This document shows positions 8,914 to 17,195 of a DNA stretch of 64,000 nt, in pieces. The stretch lies in contig NZ_QXGJ01000004.1 in the NCBI RefSeq assembly GCF_003952005.1, positions 179,760 to 243,759 of the forward strand, given 5' to 3'. Positions within the stretch are counted from its first letter, which is position 1, and the number at the start of each line of letters is the position of its first letter. Both the position numbers and the translations under genes were made by a program. This stretch comes from Bifidobacterium callimiconis (GTDB taxonomy: Bacteria; Actinomycetota; Actinomycetes; Actinomycetales; Bifidobacteriaceae). Below the pieces are notes generated by a model. The model was not told the DNA's origin. It searched no databases and saw only the letters and a list, made by a program, of their open reading frames with translations.

Positions 8914-10377
8914 CTACTTGTCACCGTGCTTTCTCCGCCACGCCTCGCGGGCATAGTAGAACGCATAGCATAGGCCGACGAACGGGATCATGTAGTAGAG
9001 CGTGGAGCGCTGCGAATCGTCGAGCACCACGAGCACCAGCGCGAGCACGCACATCACGATCGCCGCCCATGGCACGAAGGGGTATCCGGGTGCGCGGTAT
9101 CCGAGTTCGTCCACGCTGTGCCCCTCGGCAGTCCACTGCCTGCGGAATCGGATCTGGCATACGGCCACCGACGCCCACACCACGATAGTCGCCAGTCCGG
9201 AGACCGCCACGAGCGCCAGATACACGGTGCTGGCCGCCACCACGGACGACAGCAGCGCAAGTAGGCTGCCGGCCATGCTGAACATGACGGCGAACACGGG
9301 CACGCCACGGAAGTTGGTCTTGGCGAGGCCGACCGGGATCATGCGCTCCTTGGCCAGCGACCACACCATGCGCGAGCACACGTACAGGCCGGAGTTGGCC
9401 GCGGACAGCACGGCGGTGAGCACCACGAAGTTCATCACGTCACCGGCGAACGGCATGCCGATCGACTGGAACACCAGTACGAACGGGCTGGTGTCCACGC
9501 CGGACTTGTGCCACGGGATCAGCGCGGCCATCACGGCGATCGAGCCGATGAAGAAGATGGCCAGACGCAGCACGGTGGTGTGCACGGCCTTGGGGATCGC
9601 CGCGCCGGGATCGCGCGTCTCGCCGGCCGCCACGCCCACTACCTCGGTGCCGGAGAACGCGAACACCACGGTCAGCAGTGTGGAGAAGATCGGCGCGATG
9701 CCGTTGGGGAACCAGCCATCGGCGACGAAGTTGCCGAACAGCGGCGCGGAGTCGTAGCCGGAGATCGGGATCGCGCCGAAGATGGCAAGCAGACCGATGA
9801 TGATGAATGCGACGATGGCGAACACCTTGATCGACGCGAACCAGAACTCGGATTCGCCGTACAGCCGCACGGACAGGATGTTCAGCGCGAACACCACGGC
9901 GATGAAGATGGCGCTCCACATCCATGTGGGACTGCCGGGGAACCAGCGCTGCATGAGCAGACCGGCCGCCGTGAATTCGGACGCGAGCGCCACGGCCCAG
10001 TTGAGCCAGTAGAGGATGGCGATGGTGAACGCGGTGCCGGGGCCGATGAATCGGTTGGCGTACAGGTGGAAGCTGCCGGCGTATGGCATGGCCACGGACA
10101 GCTCGCCGAGGCACAGCATCACGAAGTAGACGAGGAGCGATCCGATGCCGTAGGCGATGATCGCGCCGAGCGGGCCGGCCTGATGGATCGTGTATCCGGA
10201 GCTCAGGAACAGTCCGGTGCCGATCACGCCACCGAGCGAGATCATGGTCAGGTGGCGGGATTCCATCTTGCGTTCGAGGCCGGTGGCTTCGGGCTCCCGC
10301 TCCGCCGTTGAGGGGGCCGTCGCCGCCGTTTTTGATTCCACGGCCGGCGTGGTGGTGCGCTGCTCTTCTTTCGTCAC
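8914..10377 (-). CDS. APC-family amino-acid permease
   Basis: The 487-residue protein has about 12 hydrophobic segments and the family's first-helix motif GGVIGTGLFLSSG (about residues 48-60). It resembles the GABA/proline/aromatic amino-acid permease branch, which imports amino acids with protons. The substrate is not readable. The first 40 residues are a polar cytoplasmic tail. A perfect 18-base palindrome lies 86 bases upstream of the start and is a possible operator. No other transport gene is linked. Confidence 0.9.
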   Translation of the reverse strand: MTKEEQRTTTPAVESKTAATAPSTAEREPEATGLERKMESRHLTMISLGGVIGTGLFLSSGYTIHQAGPLGAIIAYGIGSLLVYFVMLCLGELSVAMPYAGSFHLYANRFIGPGTAFTIAILYWLNWAVALASEFTAAGLLMQRWFPGSPTWMWSAIFIAVVFALNILSVRLYGESEFWFASIKVFAIVAFIIIGLLAIFGAIPISGYDSAPLFGNFVADGWFPNGIAPIFSTLLTVVFAFSGTEVVGVAAGETRDPGAAIPKAVHTTVLRLAIFFIGSIAVMAALIPWHKSGVDTSPFVLVFQSIGMPFAGDVMNFVVLTAVLSAANSGLYVCSRMVWSLAKERMIPVGLAKTNFRGVPVFAVMFSMAGSLLALLSSVVAASTVYLALVAVSGLATIVVWASVAVCQIRFRRQWTAEGHSVDELGYRAPGYPFVPWAAIVMCVLALVLVVLDDSQRSTLYYMIPFVGLCYAFYYAREAWRRKHGDK

Positions 10378-10462
10378 CCCAGAAGACTACCGCAACCCAT
10401 CCAAAAACGGTAATCCGCCCAACCAAAGTGCCCGTGCCGCATCGGCATCAGGCCTTCAATCG

Positions 10463-10480
10463 TTAGTGTGATCACACTAA
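10463..10480. promoter_or_regulatory. perfect 18-bp palindrome, candidate operator
   Basis: TTAGTGTGATCACACTAA is a perfect inverted repeat in the gap between a small membrane-protein gene and the permease. It lies upstream of the permease start. Its form suits a dimeric regulator (GntR, TetR or LacI type), but which one cannot be said. Confidence 0.6.
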
Positions 10481-10569
10481 GTGCGTGGATCCGGAATGTG
10501 AGGGCTCAGGAAGGAGAAGCGGGGAATGCGGACGCGGCGCGGTCGTCCGCGCGCCGACACGAATCGCAA

Positions 10570-10761
10570 TCACACCAGCGCGGAGATGCCGTACACCAGA
10601 AAGATCGACACGAACGCGACCGTGGCCACGCCGCCCACCACGGCGAGCGCGAGTCCGAGCGGATACACGGGGATCTTCGTCTTCGTGTGCATCAGCCGCA
10701 ATCCCAACGTCAGCACTGCCGCCGCGATGCATGCCAGCGCACCAATCAGTACAAGGAACAT
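10570..10761 (-). CDS. small two-helix membrane protein
   Basis: 63-residue protein with two hydrophobic segments (about 1-22 and 34-60) joined by a short basic loop. I recognise no family. It begins with ATG and sits between ridA and the permease on the same strand. The coherent hydrophobic pattern supports a real gene, but only weakly. Confidence 0.55.
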   Translation of the reverse strand: MFLVLIGALACIAAAVLTLGLRLMHTKTKIPVYPLGLALAVVGGVATVAFVSIFLVYGISALV

Positions 10762-10778
10762 GGTCGTATTGTAGACCG

Positions 10779-10841
10779 TTCGCCCCGGATGGCCGGCGTG
10801 GCAGACGAAGCCGTCATACCGGCCGCCCCGGGGCGAACGAA
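10779..10841. repeat. nested inverted repeat downstream of ridA
   Basis: GTTCGCCCCGG at the left pairs with CCGGGGCGAAC at the right, with an inner GGCCGG/CCGGCC stem. It lies between the ridA stop and the start of the small membrane-protein gene. It may end or attenuate ridA transcription, but has no obvious T-run. Confidence 0.5.
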
Positions 10842-10868
10842 TCGTTGAACAGTGGTGAAGTCCCCGAT

Positions 10869-11270
10869 TTACTCGGCGTCGTTGAGCACGGCGATGGCGT
10901 CGATCTCCACGAGCGCGCCCTTGGGGATGTTGTTGCCGCCGAACGCCACGCGGGCGGGCTTGACGGAGCCGATGAACACCTTGGCGTATTCGCCGTCGAT
11001 CTCCTTGAAGTCGTCGACGTTCTTCATGTAGATGGTGGCGCGCACGATGTTCTCGATGCCGCTGCCGGCCGCGTCGAGGATGTGCTTGATATTCTTCAGC
11101 GCTTGTGCGGTCTGCTCACCGGCGGAGGGGCCCGCCAGCTCGCCGGTGTGAGGGTCGATGCCGAGCTGGCCGGAGACGAACACGAATCCGTTCGCCTTCA
11201 CCGCCTGGCTGTAGGCGCCGAGCGCGGCCGGGGCGTATGCGGTTGCGACCTCTTCAAGCTTGTCCACCAT
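10869..11270 (-). CDS. ridA: RidA-family enamine/imine deaminase
   Basis: The RidA/YjgF/UK114 family hydrolyses reactive 2-aminoacrylate and other enamines released by PLP enzymes. The 133-residue protein has the family features GAYSQAVKANGFVFVSGQLG and the C-terminal ARVAFGGNNIPKGALVEIDA segment, with the arginine that binds the substrate carboxylate. The start at 11270 is chosen because AAGGAGG lies just upstream. Confidence 0.92.
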   Translation of the reverse strand: MVDKLEEVATAYAPAALGAYSQAVKANGFVFVSGQLGIDPHTGELAGPSAGEQTAQALKNIKHILDAAGSGIENIVRATIYMKNVDDFKEIDGEYAKVFIGSVKPARVAFGGNNIPKGALVEIDAIAVLNDAE

Positions 11271-11408
11271 GATGTCCTCCTTGGACCATTGACGATAGAT
11301 ATCGCGCCGGCGTCCCATCTACCACCGCGACTTGCCGACCATCGTAGCGCCCGGCACGCTCCGGTCCGTGACATCGCCCGATATACGGCCACATACGCCG
11401 CATATACG

Positions 11409-11440
11409 CAAAAAGCCCGCCCCTCGCACGAGGAGACGGA
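11409..11440 (-). terminator. rho-independent terminator after tRNA-Arg
   Basis: On the minus strand a GC-rich stem (CCGTCTCCTCG with CGAGGGGCGGG) is followed by CTTTTTG about 10 bases after the tRNA 3' end. Confidence 0.75.
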
Positions 11441-11449
11441 CCTTGTTCG

Positions 11450-11522
11450 TGGGCTCGATGGGGATCGAACCCACGACCTTCTGTTCCGGAGACAGACGCT
11501 CTATCCACTGAGCTACGAACCC
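11450..11522 (-). tRNA. tRNA-Arg (anticodon CCG)
   Basis: 73-base cloverleaf. The acceptor stem is GGGTTCG/CGAGCCC with discriminator A. The D arm is GCTC/GAGC. The anticodon stem TCTGT/ACAGA carries loop CTCCGGA, giving anticodon CCG for CGG codons. The T arm is GTGGG/CCCAT around TTCGATC. CCA is not encoded. Confidence 0.95.
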
Positions 11523-11650
11523 GAATTCCCACGCCGGCATTGCCGCCGTCCGCAGGCACTGGTGATTAGTTTACACGCGAGGTGGACTTTGGGAAGGGAA
11601 GACAGGCAAGGGAAATTCCCCAAACCCAAACCCGGAGGTTCCGGGGCCGC

Positions 11651-11703
11651 CCCTCCCCTCAGTCTGCCTCCGGCAGCCAGCTCCCCTCCCACGGAGGGGA
11701 GCC
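11651..11703 (-). repeat. REP-like two-hairpin repeat, inverted orientation
   Basis: On the minus strand: first hairpin GCTCCCCTCC/GGAGGGGAGC (11680-11702), second hairpin CTGCC/GGCAG (11664-11676), then a GAGGGGAGGG-type tail. Confidence 0.65.
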
Positions 11704-11724
11704 AAGCCCAAACTCCCAAAACCC

Positions 11725-11773
11725 GGCTCCCCTCTCCGAGGGGAGCTGTCGGCGTAGCCGACTGAGGGGAGCC
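11725..11773 (+). repeat. REP-like two-hairpin repeat
   Basis: Hairpin 1 is GCTCCCCTC/GAGGGGAGC (11726-11746), hairpin 2 is GTCGGC/GCCGAC (11748-11762), then the tail TGAGGGGAGCC, which can also pair with the 5' end of hairpin 1. Confidence 0.7.
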
Positions 11774-11791
11774 AAGCTCAAACCCCCGTGT

Positions 11792-11842
11792 TCTCCCTCC
11801 CCGGGAGGGAGATGTCACTGCGCAGCAGTGACAGAGGGAGGG
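11792..11842 (+). repeat. REP-like two-hairpin repeat
   Basis: Hairpin 1 is TCTCCCTCCC/GGGAGGGAGA, hairpin 2 is GTCACTG/CAGTGAC, then an AGAGGGAGGG tail. It ends a few bases before the ABC ATPase stop codon. Confidence 0.7.
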
Positions 11843-11854
11843 TCCCCTCCCCGA

Positions 11855-12652
11855 TTACAGCACCTTGGACAGGAACGAGCGCAGTCGCGGGCTCTGCGGA
11901 TTGCCGAAGACCTGCTCCGGGGTGCCCTCCTCCTCGATCACGCCGGCGTCGGTGAAGATCACGCGCGTGGAGACCTCGCGGGCGAACGCCATCTCGTGCG
12001 TCACGAGCAGCATGGTCATGCCCTTGTCGGCCAGATCGCGGATCACCTGCAGCACGTCGCCCACCATCTCCGGGTCGAGCGCGGACGTGGCCTCGTCGAA
12101 CAGCATGATCTGCGGGTCCATGGCGAGCGAACGGGCGATGGCCACACGCTGCTTCTGACCGCCGGACAGCGATTCGGGATTGGCGTCGGCCTTCTCCTCG
12201 AGTCCCACCATGCGCAGCAGCTCGAGGGCGCGGGCGCGCGCCTTGTCGGCGGGCACCTTCTTGATCAGCGTGGGCGCCAGCGTGATGTTCTCCGCCACGG
12301 TCATGTTGGGGAACAGGTTGAAGTGCTGGAACACCATGCCGATGTGCTCGCGCGTCTTGTCGATGTTGGTCTTCGGGTCGGCGATGTCGTCGCCGAGCAC
12401 CACGATCGAGCCGGACGACGGGGTGTCGAGACCGTTGAGGCAGCGCAGGAACGTGGATTTGCCGGCGCCGGACGGGCCGATGATCGAGATGACCTCACCC
12501 GCGTGCACCTGGCAGTTGATGCCCTTGAGCACCTCGTTGCCGCCAAAGCTCTTGCGCAGGTTCTTCACGTCGATGACGACGTCGGACTTCTGCGCGGCAC
12601 CGTTCTTCACGGCACCGTTCTGCGCATTCGTCGCGTTGGTTGTTTCACTCAT
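11855..12652 (-). CDS. polar amino-acid ABC transporter ATP-binding protein
   Basis: The 265-residue ATPase has Walker A GPSGAGKS (about 58-65), Q-loop, the signature [14 protein letters not shown] and Walker [11 protein letters not shown]. Its closest recognisable type is the GlnQ/polar amino-acid uptake subfamily. It overlaps the upstream fused binding-protein/permease gene by four bases (ATGA), so the two are translationally coupled and together make a complete importer. Confidence 0.93.
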   Translation of the reverse strand: MSETTNATNAQNGAVKNGAAQKSDVVIDVKNLRKSFGGNEVLKGINCQVHAGEVISIIGPSGAGKSTFLRCLNGLDTPSSGSIVVLGDDIADPKTNIDKTREHIGMVFQHFNLFPNMTVAENITLAPTLIKKVPADKARARALELLRMVGLEEKADANPESLSGGQKQRVAIARSLAMDPQIMLFDEATSALDPEMVGDVLQVIRDLADKGMTMLLVTHEMAFAREVSTRVIFTDAGVIEEEGTPEQVFGNPQSPRLRSFLSKVL

Positions 12653-14199
12653 CGCTTGTTCATCCTCCGATCAACGATATTGGCGAGCCAGGTGAGCAGC
12701 GTGATGGCCACGAAGTAGATCACGCCGACCATGAGCAGCGTCTCGGTGACGCGGAAGTTGGCCGCGTAGATCTGCTGGGCCTGGTAGAGCAGTTCGCCGA
12801 AGCCGATGGCCAGCAGCAGCGAGGAGTCCTTGAGCATGATGACCAGCTGGTTGATGATGGCGGGGGTGCCGATCTTCACGGCCTGCGGCAGGATCACCTT
12901 GCGCATGGCCTGGCCATAGTTGAGGCCGAGCGAACGGGCGCCCTCCATCTGGCCCTTGTTCACGGATTCGATGGCGCCGCGCACGATCTCCACCAGGTAC
13001 GCGCCGGAGTTCAGCGACAGCGTGAGCGCGCCGGCCACCCAGATGTTGATGCTGTGGCCGATGAGCTGCGGAATGCCGAAGTAGAAGAAGAACGCCCACA
13101 CCAGAATAGGCGTGCCGCGGAAGACGGCCACGTACACGCGGGCGATCCACGACAGCACCGGGTTGGGCGAAACGCGCATCAGGCCGAGCACGATGCCCAG
13201 CACGAGCGCGATCACGAAGGAGATCGCGGTGATGAGCAGCGTGTTCTTCAGACCGGTCATCAGTGCGGGGAACGAGTCCGCGGCCAGATCGATGAAGCTC
13301 TTCTTGGTGCTTGCCGATTTGGTGGCCGACGCGCTGGAGGTGCCGTCCTCGCCGAGGTACTTGGCGAGGATCTTGTCGTATTCGCCGGATTCCTTCAGGT
13401 GGGCGAGGCCCGTGTTGAACGCGGCGAGCAGGTCGTCGTTCTGTCCCTTGTTCACGGCGAAGCCGTAGGAGGCGCCGGGAACCTTGGGGGTGACGGTCTT
13501 CAGTCCGTTGCCCTGCGCGATGCCGTAGGCGAGCACCGGGTAATCGTCGACCACGGCGTCCGCGTTGCCGGACTTGACCATTTCGTACATGGTGGCCGAC
13601 TGATCCACGGACTTGACGGTGTAGCCGTACTTCTTCGCGTTTGCCTTCGCGAACGTCTCACCTTCGGCACCCGTCTTGGCCACGACGGTCTTGCCCTTGA
13701 GATCCTCGTACCCCTTGATCTCGTCGTTGTTCTTGGCGATGGCCATCTGCACGCCGGACTGGAAGTACGGGTCGGAGAAATCATAGACGGCCTTGCGCTC
13801 GTCGGTGATCGACATGCCGGCGATCACGCCGTCGGCCTGGCCGGACGACAGCGCCTGCAGGGCGGCGTTGAATCCGAGCGACTGGATTTCCACGGTAAAG
13901 CCCTGGTCCTTGGCGATGGCCTTCAGCATGTCCATGTCGATGCCGACCATCTGTCCGCTGGAATCGCGGAATTCAAACGGGGCGAACGTGGTGTCGGTGG
14001 CGACCTTGAAGGTCTTGCCCTTGACCGCCTCCACGTTCTCGGTGGTGGTAGCCGTACCTTCGGCGGCGTTCGCCGTGGAAACTCCGAGGGAGCCAAGGCC
14101 GGCCACGCACAGCAGCAGGGCCAGCATCATGCCGACCATCATTCGCCACTGCGAAGCGCGCCGCATCACGACGGCGCCGATCTTCTTCTCAATATGCAT
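12649..14199 (-). CDS. amino-acid ABC transporter: fused substrate-binding protein and permease
   Basis: 516 residues. After an N-terminal export signal (hydrophobic run about 20-42) comes a type-3 solute-binding domain (about 50-275; [20 protein letters not shown] and related segments). After a Ser/Thr/Lys linker follows a HisM/GlnP-type permease domain (about 300-515), with the EAA-like loop [20 protein letters not shown]. The binding domain is thus tethered to the membrane partner. Start at 14199 is set by AAGGAG upstream; an earlier in-frame start 13 codons away lacks a site. The CYTH gene diverges from the other side of a 156-base promoter gap. Confidence 0.93.
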   Translation of the reverse strand: MHIEKKIGAVVMRRASQWRMMVGMMLALLLCVAGLGSLGVSTANAAEGTATTTENVEAVKGKTFKVATDTTFAPFEFRDSSGQMVGIDMDMLKAIAKDQGFTVEIQSLGFNAALQALSSGQADGVIAGMSITDERKAVYDFSDPYFQSGVQMAIAKNNDEIKGYEDLKGKTVVAKTGAEGETFAKANAKKYGYTVKSVDQSATMYEMVKSGNADAVVDDYPVLAYGIAQGNGLKTVTPKVPGASYGFAVNKGQNDDLLAAFNTGLAHLKESGEYDKILAKYLGEDGTSSASATKSASTKKSFIDLAADSFPALMTGLKNTLLITAISFVIALVLGIVLGLMRVSPNPVLSWIARVYVAVFRGTPILVWAFFFYFGIPQLIGHSINIWVAGALTLSLNSGAYLVEIVRGAIESVNKGQMEGARSLGLNYGQAMRKVILPQAVKIGTPAIINQLVIMLKDSSLLLAIGFGELLYQAQQIYAANFRVTETLLMVGVIYFVAITLLTWLANIVDRRMNKR

Positions 14200-14355
14200 A
14201 GATTGAGCTCCTTTACAAAACGCCAATAGTGTACACAATGGGCGGTTTCCATCCTGTTACCGTCGGTATTCCGCCAGTTAAGACAGATGTTGTCGTTGCG
14301 GCAGCGGTTGCGCCTACGGCTTTTCCTGACTGTTGATTTTCGTTACGATGGTGCC

Positions 14356-14973
14356 ATGGTGGATGAATTCGAATATGAACGTCGTTTCTACTGCCGTGAG
14401 TTTCCGGCCGAGTGCGATGACGGCGATGCGCCGCTGCTGATGGTGCAGAGTTATTTCCTGCATCAGGATGGCTTTGCGCTGCGTCTGCGCGTACAGGCGC
14501 GTGGCGTACGTGTGCCGATGGGGTCGCAGACGGACGGTCTGACCACGCTGATGCAGTACCGCGAGGCGTTCCGTGAGGCGTATATCACCGTGTTGGGCTC
14601 TCCGGTGAGCGGCACGCGATACGAGGCGGAACGGACGGTGGACGCCGATATCGCCGCGGAGATGATACTGCGTGGCGGTACGCCGATCATCAAGAACCGG
14701 TACAGTGTGTGGATCGGTGAGGACGGATGGAACATCGACGTGTTCGGCGCAAACAATGCCGGTCTGATCGTAGCGAAGGTGGAGCGCTCGAGTCCGGTGA
14801 CGAATCTGCTGATTCCCAGTTTCTGCACGACCGAAGTGACCGACGATCACCGTTTCTACAACGATGGGCTCGCGTCACGACCGTTCATCACCTGGCGGGA
14901 TGATTTCCTCGCCGGGCTGGATCGCGACGGAGCCCAATACTCCCAGCTCTTTGGCCAGAACCGCTACGAGTAG
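14356..14973 (+). CDS. CYTH-domain protein (triphosphate tunnel metalloenzyme family)
   Basis: The 205-residue protein has N-terminal EFEYERRF, which fits the ExExK-like start of CYTH domains. It also has paired basic residues in ALRLRVQARG and a C-terminal IDVFGANNAGLIVAKVE segment closely like the acidic metal-binding strand of the family. Members hydrolyse inorganic triphosphate, nucleotides or thiamine triphosphate; the substrate here is unknown. Starting at ATG 14356 puts the motif at the N terminus, although no strong ribosome-binding site precedes it. It stands alone, divergent from the amino-acid ABC operon. Confidence 0.8.
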   Translation: MVDEFEYERRFYCREFPAECDDGDAPLLMVQSYFLHQDGFALRLRVQARGVRVPMGSQTDGLTTLMQYREAFREAYITVLGSPVSGTRYEAERTVDADIAAEMILRGGTPIIKNRYSVWIGEDGWNIDVFGANNAGLIVAKVERSSPVTNLLIPSFCTTEVTDDHRFYNDGLASRPFITWRDDFLAGLDRDGAQYSQLFGQNRYE

Positions 14974-14997
14974 CCCGTTCTTCTATATGTGATTTGT

Positions 14998-15049
14998 GCT
15001 CCCTCCGAGGGAGGGAGCTGTCACACCGAACGGTGTGACTGAGGGAGGG
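14998..15049 (+). repeat. REP-like two-hairpin repeat
   Basis: Hairpin 1 is GCTCCCTCC/GGAGGGAGC, hairpin 2 is GTCACACC/GGTGTGAC, then a TGAGGGAGGG tail. It faces an inverted copy at 15074-15125 in the gap between two convergent genes. Confidence 0.75.
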
Positions 15050-15073
15050 ATTGCGCACCAGATAGCCCGCGAT

Positions 15074-15125
15074 CCCTCCCTCTGTCATGACATTCGTCAT
15101 GATATCTCCCTCCCTCGGAGGGAGA
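15074..15125 (-). repeat. REP-like two-hairpin repeat, inverted orientation
   Basis: On the minus strand: TCTCCCTCC/GGAGGGAGA, then ATCATGAC/GTCATGAC, then an AGAGGGAGGG tail. It makes an inverted pair with the copy at 14998-15049. Confidence 0.75.
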
Positions 15126-15138
15126 ACGAAAGGATACC

Positions 15139-16095
15139 TCAGTACATCAGCGTGGCGAGGCGCCTGCGGGCGCGGGCCACGCGCGGATCCTTCGCGTCGG
15201 GGATGGAGAAGTACTCGAGCAGACGCTTGCGCACCGGCTCCACGTCGGCCTTGTGACCGGCGAGGAAGTCGAGCAGACGGTCGAACGCATCCTGAATCTG
15301 GCCGCCGATCATGTCGATATCAGCCACGGCCAGCTGCGCATCCACGTCGTCCGGAGCCTCGGCCGCGGCAGCGCGCACCACGCGCACGTCGGCAGAGCCG
15401 GAACGGGCGAGCAGCAGGGCCTTGGCGTGCTCGCGGGCCGCGCGCACATCATGCGGATCGGCTTCCATGAGTTTGGCGTATTCGGCAGCGGCACCGGCGT
15501 AATCGCCCTCCTGTGCCAGCTGATGCGCCTTGGCGTGTGATTCGGGGATGGCTTCGGCCGCCGGAGCGGCTGGGGCGCCCTCGCCGGCGGCACCTTCCTG
15601 GTACGGTGCGGTGCCGGTCACGCCGGCCTGCTGGGCCATCTGGATGAGCTGCGGAATGAGCTGTTCCACGATCTGGTCGAGCTCGGCGTCGGAGGGCACG
15701 CCCTGCAGGATCGGCATCGGGCGACCGCCGATCAGACCATACAGCGCCGGGGCACCCTGGGCCTGCAGCGCCTGCGCGATGGTCGGGCTCTTGGCAATGT
15801 CGATACGGGAGAGCTGGATCTTGCCTTCGAGCTTGTTCACGGCCTCGCCGAGCTTACGGGCGATGCCGAAGCAACGATCGTCATCGGTCACCCACAGCAG
15901 CAGGAGGATCGGGAACGTGGCCGACGTCTGCACCATGGCCTGGAAGGTGCTTTCGTCGGTATCGATCACATAGCCACCGGCCGCGGGCGCTCCCCCGGCC
16001 TGCCCGGCCTCGGCGTCCACCTTGTGCTTGAGGGCCTCAAGATCCACGGCCCCTGCCAACGACATTCCCGGATTGAACGGCTTCTTATCCGCCAT
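15139..16095 (-). CDS. thioredoxin-fold/TPR co-chaperone-like protein (YbbN/CnoX-like)
   Basis: 318 residues. An N-terminal thioredoxin-like domain (about 40-150) is followed by an acidic/alanine linker and a helical TPR-like C terminus (about 185-318). That layout matches YbbN/CnoX, holdases that protect substrates of GroEL under oxidative stress. The usual WCxxC site reads WVTDDDRCFG, so only one cysteine remains and classical disulfide exchange is unlikely. ATG 16095 follows AAGGAG by 5 bases; a GTG one codon earlier is equally possible. Confidence 0.8.
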   Translation of the reverse strand: MADKKPFNPGMSLAGAVDLEALKHKVDAEAGQAGGAPAAGGYVIDTDESTFQAMVQTSATFPILLLLWVTDDDRCFGIARKLGEAVNKLEGKIQLSRIDIAKSPTIAQALQAQGAPALYGLIGGRPMPILQGVPSDAELDQIVEQLIPQLIQMAQQAGVTGTAPYQEGAAGEGAPAAPAAEAIPESHAKAHQLAQEGDYAGAAAEYAKLMEADPHDVRAAREHAKALLLARSGSADVRVVRAAAAEAPDDVDAQLAVADIDMIGGQIQDAFDRLLDFLAGHKADVEPVRKRLLEYFSIPDAKDPRVARARRRLATLMY

Positions 16096-16187
16096 CACTG
16101 CTCCTTGTTAACTATTCCCTGTTACCGCTTTCGCCCCCGCCTGTCCGGCACGAGCATCTACCCGTAGTCTAATGCGAGTCCAGTGCG

Positions 16188-17195
16188 CTACTGTGCTTCC
16201 ACCTTCACGGGCTGGCGTTCGGCGCCCACGGCCTGGATCTTCTCGCCTGAGTCGGACTTGGGCACGAACAGGGCCACCACGTTCACGTAGGTCACTTTCA
16301 TGCTGCTGGTGGCGGTGCCGCCGCCGAACAGCGCCTTCTCCGCATCGGAGGCGGGCAGCGACTCGCGTCCCTCGCCAGCGGTTCGCGTCCATTCGGAGTT
16401 GATCTGCGCCACCACAAGATCGCCGCCGCCGGCCGCGCGCATCACCTTGATCTGGTCGGGCTGCACGGCGAACGTCTGCGTCTGGGTGCCGGCATTCGCC
16501 TCGATGCCCTTCTGCACGGTCGCGGTCAGCGTGGCCAGATCGCTGCGCAGCTGGTCGTCGTTGAAATCACCCGCATACTGGCTGCCGCTGCCGTTCTGCA
16601 ACACGTCGGCGTAGTGCGCCACCGCGTCGGCGGGCGTGCTCACCAGTCCGGAATCGTCGGCGTCGCCCATCTTGGATCCGAGCTTGGGGATCTCGAAGGC
16701 GGGCAGCTGGGCGCCCTGGAACAGTCGGACCAGGCCCCACAGCTTGTAGTTGCTGCGCGCACTGTCCTGATTGAGGACGAGCAGTCGCTGCGACTGCTGG
16801 TCGTCGGTGGTGGTGGTGATCGTGAAGATCGACCTCGGCCAGCTGGAGTCCGTGGGGATCACGGTCTGGCTGATCTTGTCGGGGATGGTGGCGTGCGGGT
16901 CCAGATTGCCAGTGGCCTGTGCGATGGTCAGCTGGCTGGATCGCACGTCGAGTTCGGGTCCCTCCACACGTTCGGCGAGCGCGTTCGCGTCCTTGGAGTC
17001 GTCGGCCTGCTTGAGCACGTCGAGGATCTTGCTGCGGATCTTCTTTTCCTGTGCCTCGGTCATCACCGGCGATGTGGTGGATGACGACGTGGTGGCCGTC
17101 ACCTTGGGTACGGTTTCGTTGCATGCGGCGAGCGCGGGCAGCATCGCCACGGTAAGTGCGGCCGCGGCGATGCGGACGATCGTGGGTTTTCTCAT
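16188..17195 (-). CDS. lipoprotein of unknown function
   Basis: 335 residues. A signal peptide ends in a lipobox (LPALAAC, cysteine about residue 25), then a Ser/Thr-rich linker and an extracytoplasmic domain. I do not recognise the domain; it has regularly spaced beta-like segments and no membrane helix. Its ATG overlaps the TGA of the upstream membrane-protein gene (TGATG), so the two are translationally coupled and probably act together at the cell surface. Confidence 0.8.
   Translation of the reverse strand: MRKPTIVRIAAAALTVAMLPALAACNETVPKVTATTSSSTTSPVMTEAQEKKIRSKILDVLKQADDSKDANALAERVEGPELDVRSSQLTIAQATGNLDPHATIPDKISQTVIPTDSSWPRSIFTITTTTDDQQSQRLLVLNQDSARSNYKLWGLVRLFQGAQLPAFEIPKLGSKMGDADDSGLVSTPADAVAHYADVLQNGSGSQYAGDFNDDQLRSDLATLTATVQKGIEANAGTQTQTFAVQPDQIKVMRAAGGGDLVVAQINSEWTRTAGEGRESLPASDAEKALFGGGTATSSMKVTYVNVVALFVPKSDSGEKIQAVGAERQPVKVEAQ

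Larger units (their letters stand above)
11523..11854. other. repeat-filled gap before the ABC transporter
   Basis: About 330 bases without a gene, upstream of tRNA-Arg and downstream of the ABC ATPase gene. It holds three REP-like copies in both orientations (11651-11703 minus; 11725-11773 and 11792-11842 plus). The part nearest the tRNA must contain its promoter; I see a TAAACT -10-like box but no clear -35. Confidence 0.65.

Noticed and set aside
9002..9757. Plus-strand frame opposite the APC permease
   Set aside because: Thr/Ala-rich antisense of membrane helices, a usual shadow.
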